Below, piece after piece: positions 8,387 through 14,738 of a DNA stretch of 38,308 bases (positions are counted from its first letter, which is position 1; the number at the start of each line of letters is the position of its first letter). This DNA is from Lentilactobacillus sunkii DSM 19904 (lineage in GTDB: Bacteria; Bacillota; Bacilli; Lactobacillales; Lactobacillaceae), in NCBI RefSeq assembly GCF_001435575.1, contig NZ_AZEA01000024.1, positions 1 through 38,308 on the forward strand, written 5' to 3'. A model generated the notes under the pieces. It did no database searches and was not told the DNA's origin. It worked only from the letters and a program-made list of their open reading frames with translations. Both the position numbers and the translations under genes were made by a program.

Positions 8387-8707
8387 TTAGTAGTTATGAC
8401 CATGAATTTTGTCGTTGGTAATTTCCGGAATTGGCTCTACCAAATGAGAAGTATCCCGGTATTCAATGCTCAAGTGGCTGACTTCTTTGAGGTCTGCCAG
8501 CACCTGCTCGTATTTTTCTTTATTGTGGACCAATGCTAATAATTCATGGGAGCGGACCAGCTTCGTTTTCAATTTTCTACTATATATAAAGAAATAGTAT
8601 CGGTCATTAAAATGGTTATCGACAACGACCAGCCAATATTGATAATGGGGGAGCCGCTTGAAATATTGGTGATATTTTTGGATGAGTTCTCTTGATTCTG
8701 CAAGCAT
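8387..8707 (-). CDS. Hypothetical protein in the SOS polymerase operon, 106 aa
   Basis: I do not recognise a named family. It is a compact protein rich in Tyr and charged residues, with no signal peptide or membrane segment (YYFFIYSRKL and similar beta-like segments). It starts 26 bp after the polymerase stop behind AGAAGGAATTATA, with no promoter or terminator between, so it is very probably co-transcribed and damage-inducible. Small proteins of unknown role often accompany UmuC-like polymerases in lactobacilli, and an accessory or regulatory role is plausible but not shown. Confidence 0.65.
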   Translation of the reverse strand: MLAESRELIQKYHQYFKRLPHYQYWLVVVDNHFNDRYYFFIYSRKLKTKLVRSHELLALVHNKEKYEQVLADLKEVSHLSIEYRDTSHLVEPIPEITNDKIHGHNY

Positions 8708-8733
8708 TATAATTCCTTCTTACATAATAAATA

Positions 8734-10026
8734 TTAGGCTTGGTGACCACCGACTAGACCGGCTCTTTCGATGGCGGTACCGCCCTTAGTCTTGGAAGAT
8801 GCCCGGACCAGGGCCTTGTAGCCATACTTTTTTCGGATGATGTCAATGGTGTGTTCTAACTTTTCTCTGTCAACAGTTGTTTCTGGATCCTCAAAGAGAC
8901 TAAAGTGGGTTACCCGTTTTTGAGAAATTCGGTTGCATCTGACGCCGACGTTACGAATTGCACTGCCATCCCACTTGGATTCTATCAGGTAGTTGACGGC
9001 GTTGGTAATACTTTGGGTGGAGTTGGTCGGCTCAACGTGCATTTGGGCTGAATAGTGTGTCCGGCCCTGTTTGTCGGTAGTGGCCATTCCAACAAAAATA
9101 CTAACGACTTCTGCGACAACATTATTTTTTCGCAAACGGGTGGCAACCTGATCGGCAATTTCATCTAAAACGGTCTTTAAATCGACCAGTTCTGTATAAT
9201 CGCGCATCAAAACCTGTGAATTGCCATAGCCTTTATTATCGGAACGCGGCAGGTACTTCTTTTCAAGGGTGGAATAATCGATTCCCCAAGCGTGATAGTA
9301 TAACTGTTCGCCCATGACGCCAAACTTTTGCCTAAGCTTTTTAACGTCGGCATGGGCCAGCTCCTTAATTGAGTAGATTCCCATGTAGTTGAGTTTGGCG
9401 GCGGTGTGGCCGCCGATTCCCCACATATCGGCCAGACTTGGGATCTTCCAGATGGTTTCGGGAACATCTTCATAATGCCATTCAGCGATCCAGGGAGCTT
9501 TTTTCTTGGCAGCATTATCGAGGGCTAATTTGGCCAAAAGTGGGTTTTGACCAATGCCAATGGTGGTGACAATGCCGGTTTCCTTGAAGACTTTGGCTTG
9601 AATCATTTTTGCGATTTGAACACTGGAGCCGAATAGTTTGTGGCTGTGACTGACGTCGATAAAGCTTTCATCAATGGAATATGGAAACCAGTGCTTATCA
9701 TCGGTAAATTGTCGGTAAATGAGATTAATTTTGTAATTAAGCTGAACGTAATCGGCCATGTGGGGCTCGACCATTTCGATGTCCATATCGTCGTTGATTT
9801 CAAAGCGCCGGGTACCGAGTTTGACACCGTAATTTTGTTTGGAGAAAGGGCTGGCAGCCAAGATAAGACCGCCGGAAGACTCTTCACGACTCATCACGGC
9901 GATTTTAGCGGAAAGGGGATGTTCACCCCGTTTGATGGCCTCGGTGGAAGCGTAAAAAGACTTGCAGTCAATGCACATGACGTCATGGACGGGAAGAATT
10001 TCTGGATTATCAAGAGGTGTTTTCAT
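8734..10026 (-). CDS. Y-family translesion DNA polymerase, UmuC/UvrX-like
   Basis: A 430-residue error-prone polymerase. The catalytic core has the metal-binding MCIDCKSFYAS near 17-27 (Asp and the steric-gate region) and YSIDESFIDVS near 118, whose acidic pair binds magnesium. A helix-hairpin-helix thumb (IPSLADMWGIGGHTAAKLNYMGI) and a little-finger domain with QVLMRDYT follow. The length and the MCIDCKSFYAS start resemble B. subtilis UvrX/YqjW rather than DinB/Pol IV (about 360 residues). The ribosome binding site is AGGTGATCC. The promoter holds a consensus LexA box, so expression is SOS-induced. It heads a two-gene operon. Confidence 0.9.
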   Translation of the reverse strand: MKTPLDNPEILPVHDVMCIDCKSFYASTEAIKRGEHPLSAKIAVMSREESSGGLILAASPFSKQNYGVKLGTRRFEINDDMDIEMVEPHMADYVQLNYKINLIYRQFTDDKHWFPYSIDESFIDVSHSHKLFGSSVQIAKMIQAKVFKETGIVTTIGIGQNPLLAKLALDNAAKKKAPWIAEWHYEDVPETIWKIPSLADMWGIGGHTAAKLNYMGIYSIKELAHADVKKLRQKFGVMGEQLYYHAWGIDYSTLEKKYLPRSDNKGYGNSQVLMRDYTELVDLKTVLDEIADQVATRLRKNNVVAEVVSIFVGMATTDKQGRTHYSAQMHVEPTNSTQSITNAVNYLIESKWDGSAIRNVGVRCNRISQKRVTHFSLFEDPETTVDREKLEHTIDIIRKKYGYKALVRASSKTKGGTAIERAGLVGGHQA

Positions 10027-10061
10027 GAAGGATCACCTGCGAATATTTATGGAGTACCTAT

Positions 10062-10090
10062 ATAATACGAACATTTGTTCGGAGTGTCAA
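10062..10090 (-). promoter_or_regulatory. SOS promoter with LexA box
   Basis: On the minus strand TTGACA (10090-10085) and TATTAT (10067-10062) are exactly 17 bp apart. The spacer contains CGAACAAATGTTCG (10081-10068), a perfect dyad that fits the Gram-positive LexA (DinR) consensus CGAAC-N4-GTTCG. A bound repressor would cover the whole promoter. Confidence 0.93.
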
Positions 10091-10100
10091 GTGAAGCAGA

Positions 10101-10217
10101 GTGCGACGAGACCCGGGTGATCGTGGTGCATAAGTGGGGACCGACAATTGATGAACGTTCTTTGTTTATTGATTGTCGGTCCCCACTTATGTGTAGCGAT
10201 CAGGGTTGTCGAAGCAC
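10101..10217 (+). repeat. Hairpin element, copy 1
   Basis: It starts with GTGCGACGAGACCCG, the same 15 nt as at 14336. Exactly 28 nt later comes a 63-nt hairpin (10129-10191). Its 28-bp stem has Watson-Crick pairs except three G-U pairs, and its 7-nt loop is GTTCTTT. Outside it, GATCG pairs with CGATC, CCC with GGG, GAC with GTC, and GTGC (10101-10104) with GCAC (10214-10217), with small internal loops. The wobbles are G-U only on the plus strand. The flanking genes are both on the minus strand. The element could act as a 3'-end structure, an RNase III target or an independent small RNA. The family is not one I can name. Confidence 0.7.
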
Positions 10218-10574
10218 GTTTGATCCAAATAACAGAGGAAACACAAAATTACCTCATCAACAAATTGAGACCACAAAGTAAAAGAAGGATTATCACAAAT
10301 ACAAAAGTGGTCTGATAGGCTAACAATAAGCCTAAGGAATTGTGCAGTTACCCTTCAGATCCGAAAAAATAAAATTAGCAAAATAGAAGGGCAACTCTTG
10401 TGCTGTGCAGCCCCAACGATCAAATTTTCATCCCAACAAAAAAAGCGCCCCTCCCAGAGTTTTCCGCCTCCAGAAGTGGCACTTCAATTTCATTTTTATC
10501 AATTATCATCGACTTCATCAATAGTTCAAAAACAATTATTGCATCGTAAAACTTTGTCTCTATTTCTGAGTTAA
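10218..10574. other. Gene-free stretch with inverted repeats
   Basis: No credible ORF lies here. It holds AGACCAC/GTGGTCT, a small AGGCT-N7-AGCCT hairpin, and GTTACCCTTC/GAAGGGCAAC (one mismatch). It also has a run of A at about 10438-10446 next to a GC-rich segment, which on the minus strand reads as GC-rich DNA followed by seven T. That last part may end the hydratase transcript, but I cannot fold a clean stem there. Confidence 0.4.
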
Positions 10575-11387
10575 TTAATCACCTGCAACTTTCAAGAACA
10601 CAGCGCCAAGGCCTTTGTCAAAGGTTGCTTTCCAATCGCCGTTTGTAAGTGACTCAGGTAATAAGAAAGTTCCACTTGAAACCCGTTGGCCGGCTTGAAG
10701 CGGCATACCTTGAGATTCCAGCTTGGCGACCAGCCAATGAAGTGACTTTAAAGGATTGCCCAAGACTTCTGATGAGGCACCATCTTTTAGCTTTTTGCCG
10801 TCATGGAATAATTCACATTTTACTTTTGATAAATCGTCAACGTTATCAAAGAGTAAATCTGCATCCTTTTCGTCGCCGTAGACCACAAAGCCACCAACCG
10901 CTGCATCAGACATGACCATGTATTTAGAAAGGCTTGGGAACCAGTCACTGAATCGTGAGTCGGGAACCTCAACTGCGGGGGCAACTTTTGTCTTGTGCAG
11001 GAGATCTTCTAAGGAATCTTTAGAACTGAGGTCTTCTTTTGCAGTGAAAAGCATTTCAACTTCAGCAAGGGGCTCCATTAATTCGCCACGGTGAAGGGTT
11101 ACAGGTGATTGAAGGAAGTGACTCTTAACTTGAGCACCATAGAGAGGTGAGTCGGAGTCGAACATATCCTGAGTCTGTTTGCTGGTAAGTGAAACTTTGT
11201 AGCCGCCAACATCTTCTTTTTTGAGTTCGGTTAATCGATGTTGAACTCGGTAACCAGATTGTTCGTTGGTGACAACACCATCAAAATCAGATTCTTTTAA
11301 TGGTTTGTGAGTCTCATATGCGTTAAATAATTTGTTTGCCAATTCATTTTCTTTAGTTGTTAATTCCATAGTTGCTTGTTCGTCCAT
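10575..11387 (-). CDS. 2-keto-4-pentenoate hydratase (MhpD) family protein
   Basis: A 270-residue soluble protein that resembles the 2-oxopent-4-enoate hydratase/4-oxalocrotonate decarboxylase family. I see the N-terminal helix (LANKLFNAYETHKPL), then YRVQHRLT, GGYKVSLTSKQTQ, AEVEMLF with the metal-binding Glu residues, VAPAVEVPDSRF, and LGNPLKSLHWLVAKLESQG before VSSGTFL. Such enzymes hydrate 2-keto-4-enoic acids. No aromatic-degradation genes are near, so its substrate is unknown. The start at 11387 has GGAGGAAACG before it; an in-frame extension to 11447 does not. It is the last gene of a T-box-controlled operon, which suggests a link with amino-acid supply. Confidence 0.75.
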   Translation of the reverse strand: MDEQATMELTTKENELANKLFNAYETHKPLKESDFDGVVTNEQSGYRVQHRLTELKKEDVGGYKVSLTSKQTQDMFDSDSPLYGAQVKSHFLQSPVTLHRGELMEPLAEVEMLFTAKEDLSSKDSLEDLLHKTKVAPAVEVPDSRFSDWFPSLSKYMVMSDAAVGGFVVYGDEKDADLLFDNVDDLSKVKCELFHDGKKLKDGASSEVLGNPLKSLHWLVAKLESQGMPLQAGQRVSSGTFLLPESLTNGDWKATFDKGLGAVFLKVAGD

Positions 11388-11407
11388 AAGCGTTTCCTCC
11401 AAATATT

Positions 11408-11575
11408 TTAGTTGTGGATCCCCGCTTGTATGTAAGGCGAGGACCAATCAGTGTCGTGAAATATGATATAAATTGCTATGTCAATGGCGCTATGTCGGTT
11501 AAAAATATGTGTTGAATCTTGCAAAATCTGAATCTGACCAGGATTTTCATTGGAGCTGCTAATCACCGATTCCAT
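11408..11575 (-). CDS. Short Ile-rich ORF between T-box and hydratase, 55 aa
   Basis: I do not recognise it. The ATG at 11575 follows AAGGTGGTGAGGACTT, a good ribosome binding site. The frame is open for 55 codons, and its stop lies 20 bp before the hydratase start. Eleven of the 55 residues are Ile, with a cluster in AIDIAIYIIF. It has no clear signal peptide. It could be a small structural protein, a leader peptide that senses isoleucine, or the remnant of a larger gene. Translation of the 5' region of a T-box operon is unusual, because T-box control itself needs no leader peptide. Confidence 0.5.
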   Translation of the reverse strand: MESVISSSNENPGQIQILQDSTHIFNRHSAIDIAIYIIFHDTDWSSPYIQAGIHN

Positions 11576-11611
11576 AAGTCCTCACCACCTTAAAATAGTT
11601 AATTAAATTCA

Positions 11612-11905
11612 AACAAAAAGACGTCCAGTCAGCTACCCATAAATGGATAGTTAAAAGGACGTCTAATGCGCGGTACCACCTTAATTTGTAATTCTATTAC
11701 TAGAATTACCTCACACGTACAGCTTTCGCGATACGCTGACACAATAATGGGTGCACCCAATGCAATCTACTAAATCTTTGATCACATAGCTCGGAGATGA
11801 TAATCATCTAATGTTGCAAATTGCTTCACACCAACCAGCAACTCTCTTATTGCAAACAGAAGATGACGTTTCTCTTCATCGCTTTTTAATTTGAATTTAA
11901 TGATT
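11612..11905 (-). promoter_or_regulatory. T-box riboswitch leader, probably isoleucine-specific
   Basis: On the minus strand the leader contains a stem I with basal GATGA/TCATC, a distal AGAGAGTTGCT-GGTTGGTG segment, and the CCGAGC element after stem I. The T-box itself, AGGTGGTACCGCG, maps at 11669-11681. A terminator follows, in which GACGTCC and GGACGTC pair before five T (11615-11664). The 3' side of the specifier loop reads ATTA between AGATG and TCATC, so the best specifier is ATT (Ile) followed by the usual A. TTA (Leu) or GAT (Asp) cannot be excluded, because the segment GATGATAATCATC is self-complementary. Uncharged tRNA would allow read-through into the two downstream ORFs. Confidence 0.88.
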
Positions 11906-11911
11906 GGTATT

Positions 11912-11940
11912 AAATTACACCCTGTTGAATTGATTGTCAA
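11912..11940 (-). promoter_or_regulatory. Promoter of the T-box operon
   Basis: On the minus strand TTGACA (11940-11935) and TAATTT (11917-11912) have 17-bp spacing. The start point would be near 11905, just ahead of T-box stem I. Confidence 0.7.
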
Positions 11941-11958
11941 CAGTAATTTTAAAATTAA

Positions 11959-12525
11959 TTATTCTTTATTTGGATTCTCTCGGATGACTTGTGCAGGATT
12001 ACCGGCGATGATCAGGTTGTCGCCAAAGGACTTTGTAACGGTGGAATTGGCACCGACAATCACGTTGTTGCCAAGCGTAACACCAGGAAGAATAACGGAT
12101 CCGCCACCAACCCAAACGTCATTACCCAACGTAACCGGCTTGCCCATACCGACAAAATTAGCCCGCGCTTTTGGATCCAGTGGATGGTAAGCTGCATAAA
12201 TCTGGACGTGGGGTGCCAGCATGACATGATTGCCGATGGTCACAGGGGCAATATCCAAGATGACATTATCATAGTTGCAAATAAAGTTATCACCAACGTG
12301 AATATTGTAACCAAAATCACATCGAAAGTTGGGTTGGACCCACGGATCTTTACCAACGGACCCAAACAATTTTCGAACCAGAGCTTCCTTTTCAGCACTG
12401 GCAGTATCATCAAGTTCATTCATCATTTTACATAAGCGCCGGGCTTTGGTCTCGTCACTCGTCAATTCCGGATCCATTACCAGGTAAGGGTCACCGGCTA
12501 AAAACTTTTCTTTTTCAGTTGCCAT
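11959..12525 (-). CDS. Maltose/galactoside O-acetyltransferase (hexapeptide repeat)
   Basis: A 188-residue left-handed beta-helix acetyltransferase that transfers acetyl from acetyl-CoA to a sugar. The N-terminal Mac domain (KEKFLAGDPYLVMDPELTSDETKARRLC) is followed by hexapeptide turns (VTIGNHVMLAPHVQIY, VTLGNDVWVGGGSVILPGVTLGNN, VIVGANSTVTK). The catalytic His lies in YAAYHPLD, and the substrate loop is WVQPNFRCDFGYNIHVGDN. I prefer the ATG at 12525 (11 bp after AAAGGA) over the one at 12537, which abuts the binding site. Two repeated dyads lie upstream (12572-12615), so it is probably controlled by a local repressor. No terminator is visible before the T-box promoter. Confidence 0.87.
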   Translation of the reverse strand: MATEKEKFLAGDPYLVMDPELTSDETKARRLCKMMNELDDTASAEKEALVRKLFGSVGKDPWVQPNFRCDFGYNIHVGDNFICNYDNVILDIAPVTIGNHVMLAPHVQIYAAYHPLDPKARANFVGMGKPVTLGNDVWVGGGSVILPGVTLGNNVIVGANSTVTKSFGDNLIIAGNPAQVIRENPNKE

Positions 12526-12567
12526 ATGAATATCCATCCTTTATTGTAAATTATTTTATATTATATC

Positions 12568-12619
12568 ATAATTTGTAAGTATAAATTAGTGAGGATAAAT
12601 ATTTATAAGTACAAATTAT
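12568..12619. promoter_or_regulatory. Two repeated dyads (probable repressor operators)
   Basis: TTTGTAAGTATAAA (12572-12585) and TTTATAAGTACAAA (12602-12615) are both TTTRTA-AG-TAYAAA dyads, and their starts are 30 bp apart. Together they also form a larger symmetric palindrome (ATAATTTGTA ... TACAAATTAT). They lie between the divergent acetyltransferase and ACT-domain promoters. The regulator is unknown. Confidence 0.6.
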
Positions 12620-12626
12620 TTTGAAA

Positions 12627-12655
12627 TTGCCGATCCTTTAAATATCGGGTATGAT
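12627..12655 (+). promoter_or_regulatory. Promoter of the ACT-domain/DUF711 operon
   Basis: TTGCCG (12627-12632) and TATGAT (12650-12655) have 17-bp spacing, about 50 bp before the ATG. The second dyad ends 11 bp before the -35. Confidence 0.55.
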
Positions 12656-12707
12656 AAGTGCAATTAACATAAAAAATATAACTTTGGGAACTGAAAGGAC
12701 ACGAATA

Positions 12708-12977
12708 ATGAAAGCAGTTATTACGGTTATCGGACACGATCAAATTGGAATTGTTGCAACGGTTTCACAACGACTGGCAGCTTTGAAGGTCAACATTACC
12801 GATATTTCTCAGACTTTGATGCATGGCGATTTTACCATGATGCTCATGGGTGAATGGGATGATAATGACGTTAAGTTTGAAGTTGTTAAGCAGGGACTTC
12901 TTGATCTTGCAAAAGAAACCGGCCTTTCAATCAATATTCAGCGTCAAGAATTATTTGATGCGATTCAAAAGCTGTAG
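12708..12977 (+). CDS. ACT domain protein, UPF0237
   Basis: An 89-residue single ACT domain. It starts MKAVITVIGHDQIGIVATVSQRLA, a GcvR-like amino-acid-binding fold with the GHDxxGIVA ligand loop, and continues to NITDISQTLMHGDFTMMLMG. The ATG at 12708 follows GAAAGGACACGAATA; an upstream in-frame extension to 12651 has no binding site. Its stop TAG overlaps the ribosome binding site of the DUF711 gene, so the two are translated together. This pair is conserved across Firmicutes and Archaea, which suggests the ACT protein senses an amino acid for its partner. The ligand is unknown. Confidence 0.9.
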   Translation: MKAVITVIGHDQIGIVATVSQRLAALKVNITDISQTLMHGDFTMMLMGEWDDNDVKFEVVKQGLLDLAKETGLSINIQRQELFDAIQKL

Positions 12978-12989
12978 GAGGTCATTGTA

Positions 12990-14333
12990 ATGGAAACCAA
13001 GCAAATTTTAGATACCATTCAGATGATTTCTGAAGAAAAGTTGGATATTCGAACCATTACCATGGGGATCTCGCTTTTTGACTGTATCGACAGTGATGGC
13101 GAAAAAGCCCGTCAAAAAATTTATGAAAAGCTGACGACCAGTGCCAAGGATTTGGTTAAGGTGGCCGATCAAATTGAATCGGAGTACGGCATTCCAATTG
13201 TTAATAAGCGGATATCGGTTACTCCAATTTCAATGATTGCCGCAGCGTGTCATGATGATAATTACGTTGCCTACGCCCAAACGATGGAGAAAGCTGCTGA
13301 AACTCTTGGCGTTGATCTCATCGGCGGCTTTTCTGCTCTGGTCCAAAAGGGATATCAATCCGGCGATCGCAAATTGATTGCGTCAATGCCTGAAGCACTG
13401 AGTGAAACCAAGCGGGTATGTGGTTCAGTCAACGTTGGTTCGACCCGTGCCGGAATTAATATGGATGCTGTCAGACAGATGGGCCGCGTTGTCAAAGATT
13501 TGTCAGAAATTGATCCCGTCAGTTGTATGAGTTTGGTTGTGTTTGCCAACGCCGTTGAAGATAACCCCTTTATGGCAGGGGCGTTTCATGGAGTTGGTGA
13601 AGCTGATAAGGTTATCAATGTCGGTATTAGTGGCCCAGGAGTTGTTAAACGGGCCCTTGAGCAGGTTAAGGGCGAATCAATTGATACAGTTTCCGAAACA
13701 ATCAAAAAGACGGCGTTCAAGGTAACCAGAATGGGCCAATTCGTTGGTAATGTCGCTGCCAAAGCATTAAATGTGCCGTTTGGAATTGTCGATCTTTCAT
13801 TGGCACCAACCCCAAGTCAGGGGGATTCAGTTGCTGAAATTCTTGAAGAAATCGGCTTGGAAAGCGTGGGCGCTCCTGGAACGACAGCTGCTCTTGCACT
13901 CTTAAATGACGCAGTTAAAAAAGGCGGGGTCATGGCCTGTGAACATGTTGGTGGCTTATCCGGTGCCTTCATTCCGGTTTCAGAAGACAGTGGGATGATT
14001 AAAGCGGTTGAGCATGGTAATTTGAATTTGGAAAAATTAGAGGCAATGACCGCCGTTTGTTCGGTCGGCTTGGATATGGTTGCGGTCCCTGGTGATACCA
14101 CCGCGGAAACCATCAGCGGCATGATTGCTGATGAAGCTGCGATTGGTGTGATTAACAATAAGACCACAGCAGTCAGAGTGATTCCTGCCAAGGGCAAAAA
14201 GGTCGGTGAACAAATTGATTTTGGCGGAATATTCGGATATGCACCGGTGATGCCGGTCAATACAAACAGCCCAGCTAAGTTCGTGACAAGGGGAGGAAGA
14301 ATCCCGGCACCGATCCATTCGTTCAAAAATTAA
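12990..14333 (+). CDS. UPF0210/DUF711 family protein
   Basis: A 447-residue cytoplasmic protein of the DUF711 (UPF0210) family, structurally related to glycyl-radical enzyme folds but without an established reaction. Conserved stretches are [15 protein letters not shown] at the start, [78 protein letters not shown] and the C-terminal [33 protein letters not shown]. The length is typical of the family. The start has AGGAGG with 8-bp spacing. The only partner gene is the upstream ACT protein. Hairpin element copy 2 begins 3 nt after its stop codon, so it would form the 3' end of this transcript. Confidence 0.9.
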   Translation: METKQILDTIQMISEEKLDIRTITMGISLFDCIDSDGEKARQKIYEKLTTSAKDLVKVADQIESEYGIPIVNKRISVTPISMIAAACHDDNYVAYAQTMEKAAETLGVDLIGGFSALVQKGYQSGDRKLIASMPEALSETKRVCGSVNVGSTRAGINMDAVRQMGRVVKDLSEIDPVSCMSLVVFANAVEDNPFMAGAFHGVGEADKVINVGISGPGVVKRALEQVKGESIDTVSETIKKTAFKVTRMGQFVGNVAAKALNVPFGIVDLSLAPTPSQGDSVAEILEEIGLESVGAPGTTAALALLNDAVKKGGVMACEHVGGLSGAFIPVSEDSGMIKAVEHGNLNLEKLEAMTAVCSVGLDMVAVPGDTTAETISGMIADEAAIGVINNKTTAVRVIPAKGKKVGEQIDFGGIFGYAPVMPVNTNSPAKFVTRGGRIPAPIHSFKN

Positions 14334-14335
14334 GT

Positions 14336-14474
14336 GTGCGACGAGACCCGTTTAGGACCCGGAGTACAAGGAAAAGCAGGCAATGATGAACGCACTTAGT
14401 TCATCGTTGCCTGCTTTTTCTTGTACAGTACCAAGTAGGCTAGGCGTTTCACGCCGTCGGGGCCCTGAGTCTCG
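14336..14474 (+). repeat. Hairpin element, copy 2
   Basis: It starts with the same 15 nt as copy 1 (GTGCGACGAGACCCG). At exactly +28 a 63-nt hairpin follows (14364-14426) with a 28-bp stem, two G-U pairs and the 7-nt loop GCACTTA. The stem sequence differs from copy 1 except at the top (TGATGAAC next to the loop). Outside, CGAGAC (14342-14347) pairs with GTCTCG (14469-14474) and TTAGG with CCTGA, which encloses the first unit of the small-hairpin array. It follows the DUF711 stop directly. Confidence 0.7.
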
Positions 14475-14510
14475 CCAAGTAGGCTAGGCAGGCTTTGAGC
14501 CTGCCGTCGG
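14431..14510 (+). repeat. Tandem hairpin array, two units
   Basis: Each unit is CCAAGTAGGCTAGGC, then a variable hairpin, then GCCGTCGG. Unit 1 (14431-14460) has GGCG-TTTCA-CGCC. Unit 2 (14475-14510) has GGCAGGC-TTTGA-GCCTGCC. The flanks are identical, while the stems differ in length and stay fully paired, which argues for selection on RNA structure. A small GAGC/GCTC hairpin follows. There is no ORF here. Confidence 0.65.
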
Positions 14511-14523
14511 AGCATAGCTCAAA

Positions 14524-14626
14524 GGCAGAAGGGATCTGTAAATAAAATCATAGATTCAAAACTTAAAGCATTTACAGCACAATATAACAGAAAAAATGAA
14601 CGTCCTTTGTTCATCGTTGTCTGCCG
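14524..14626 (+). repeat. Degenerate hairpin element, copy 3, in a nested fold
   Basis: ATGAAC-GTCCTTT-GTTCAT (14596-14614) has the same top and 7-nt loop pattern as copies 1 and 2. Its 3' arm continues CGTTGTCTGC, like the copy 2 arm, but its 5' arm has diverged. GGCAGA (14524) pairs with TCTGCC at the right end, and CTGTAAAT pairs with ATTTACAG between them, so the region can still form a three-way fold. Confidence 0.5.
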
Positions 14627-14738
14627 TGTCTCATATAGGAGATTTCAAAATCCCCCAAAAAATATTATCGAAAAACGCAAAAGATAGCATCAAAAAATGC
14701 CATACCTTGACCAACCAACTCAAGGTACAGCAAAAATA

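Noticed and set aside
9640-10065. 141-codon plus-strand ORF
   Set aside because: Antisense to the Y-family polymerase, whose motifs are intact; no ribosome binding site.
10129-10191. Insertion-sequence or MITE end, or retron RNA
   Set aside because: No transposase, target-site duplication or reverse transcriptase is visible in the window; mobility remains only a possibility.
10075-10281. 68-codon plus-strand ORF over hairpin element copy 1
   Set aside because: It starts in the SOS promoter and crosses the long stem; no binding site and no protein-like composition.
11989-12435. 148-codon plus-strand ORF
   Set aside because: Shadow of the hexapeptide acetyltransferase; the repeat structure creates open antisense frames.
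13817-14326. 169-codon minus-strand ORF
   Set aside because: Antisense to the DUF711 gene, low-complexity composition and no start signals.
10101-14626. Possible CRISPR array from repeated hairpins
   Set aside because: No regular short repeats with uniform spacers and no cas genes; the repeats are long palindromes far apart.
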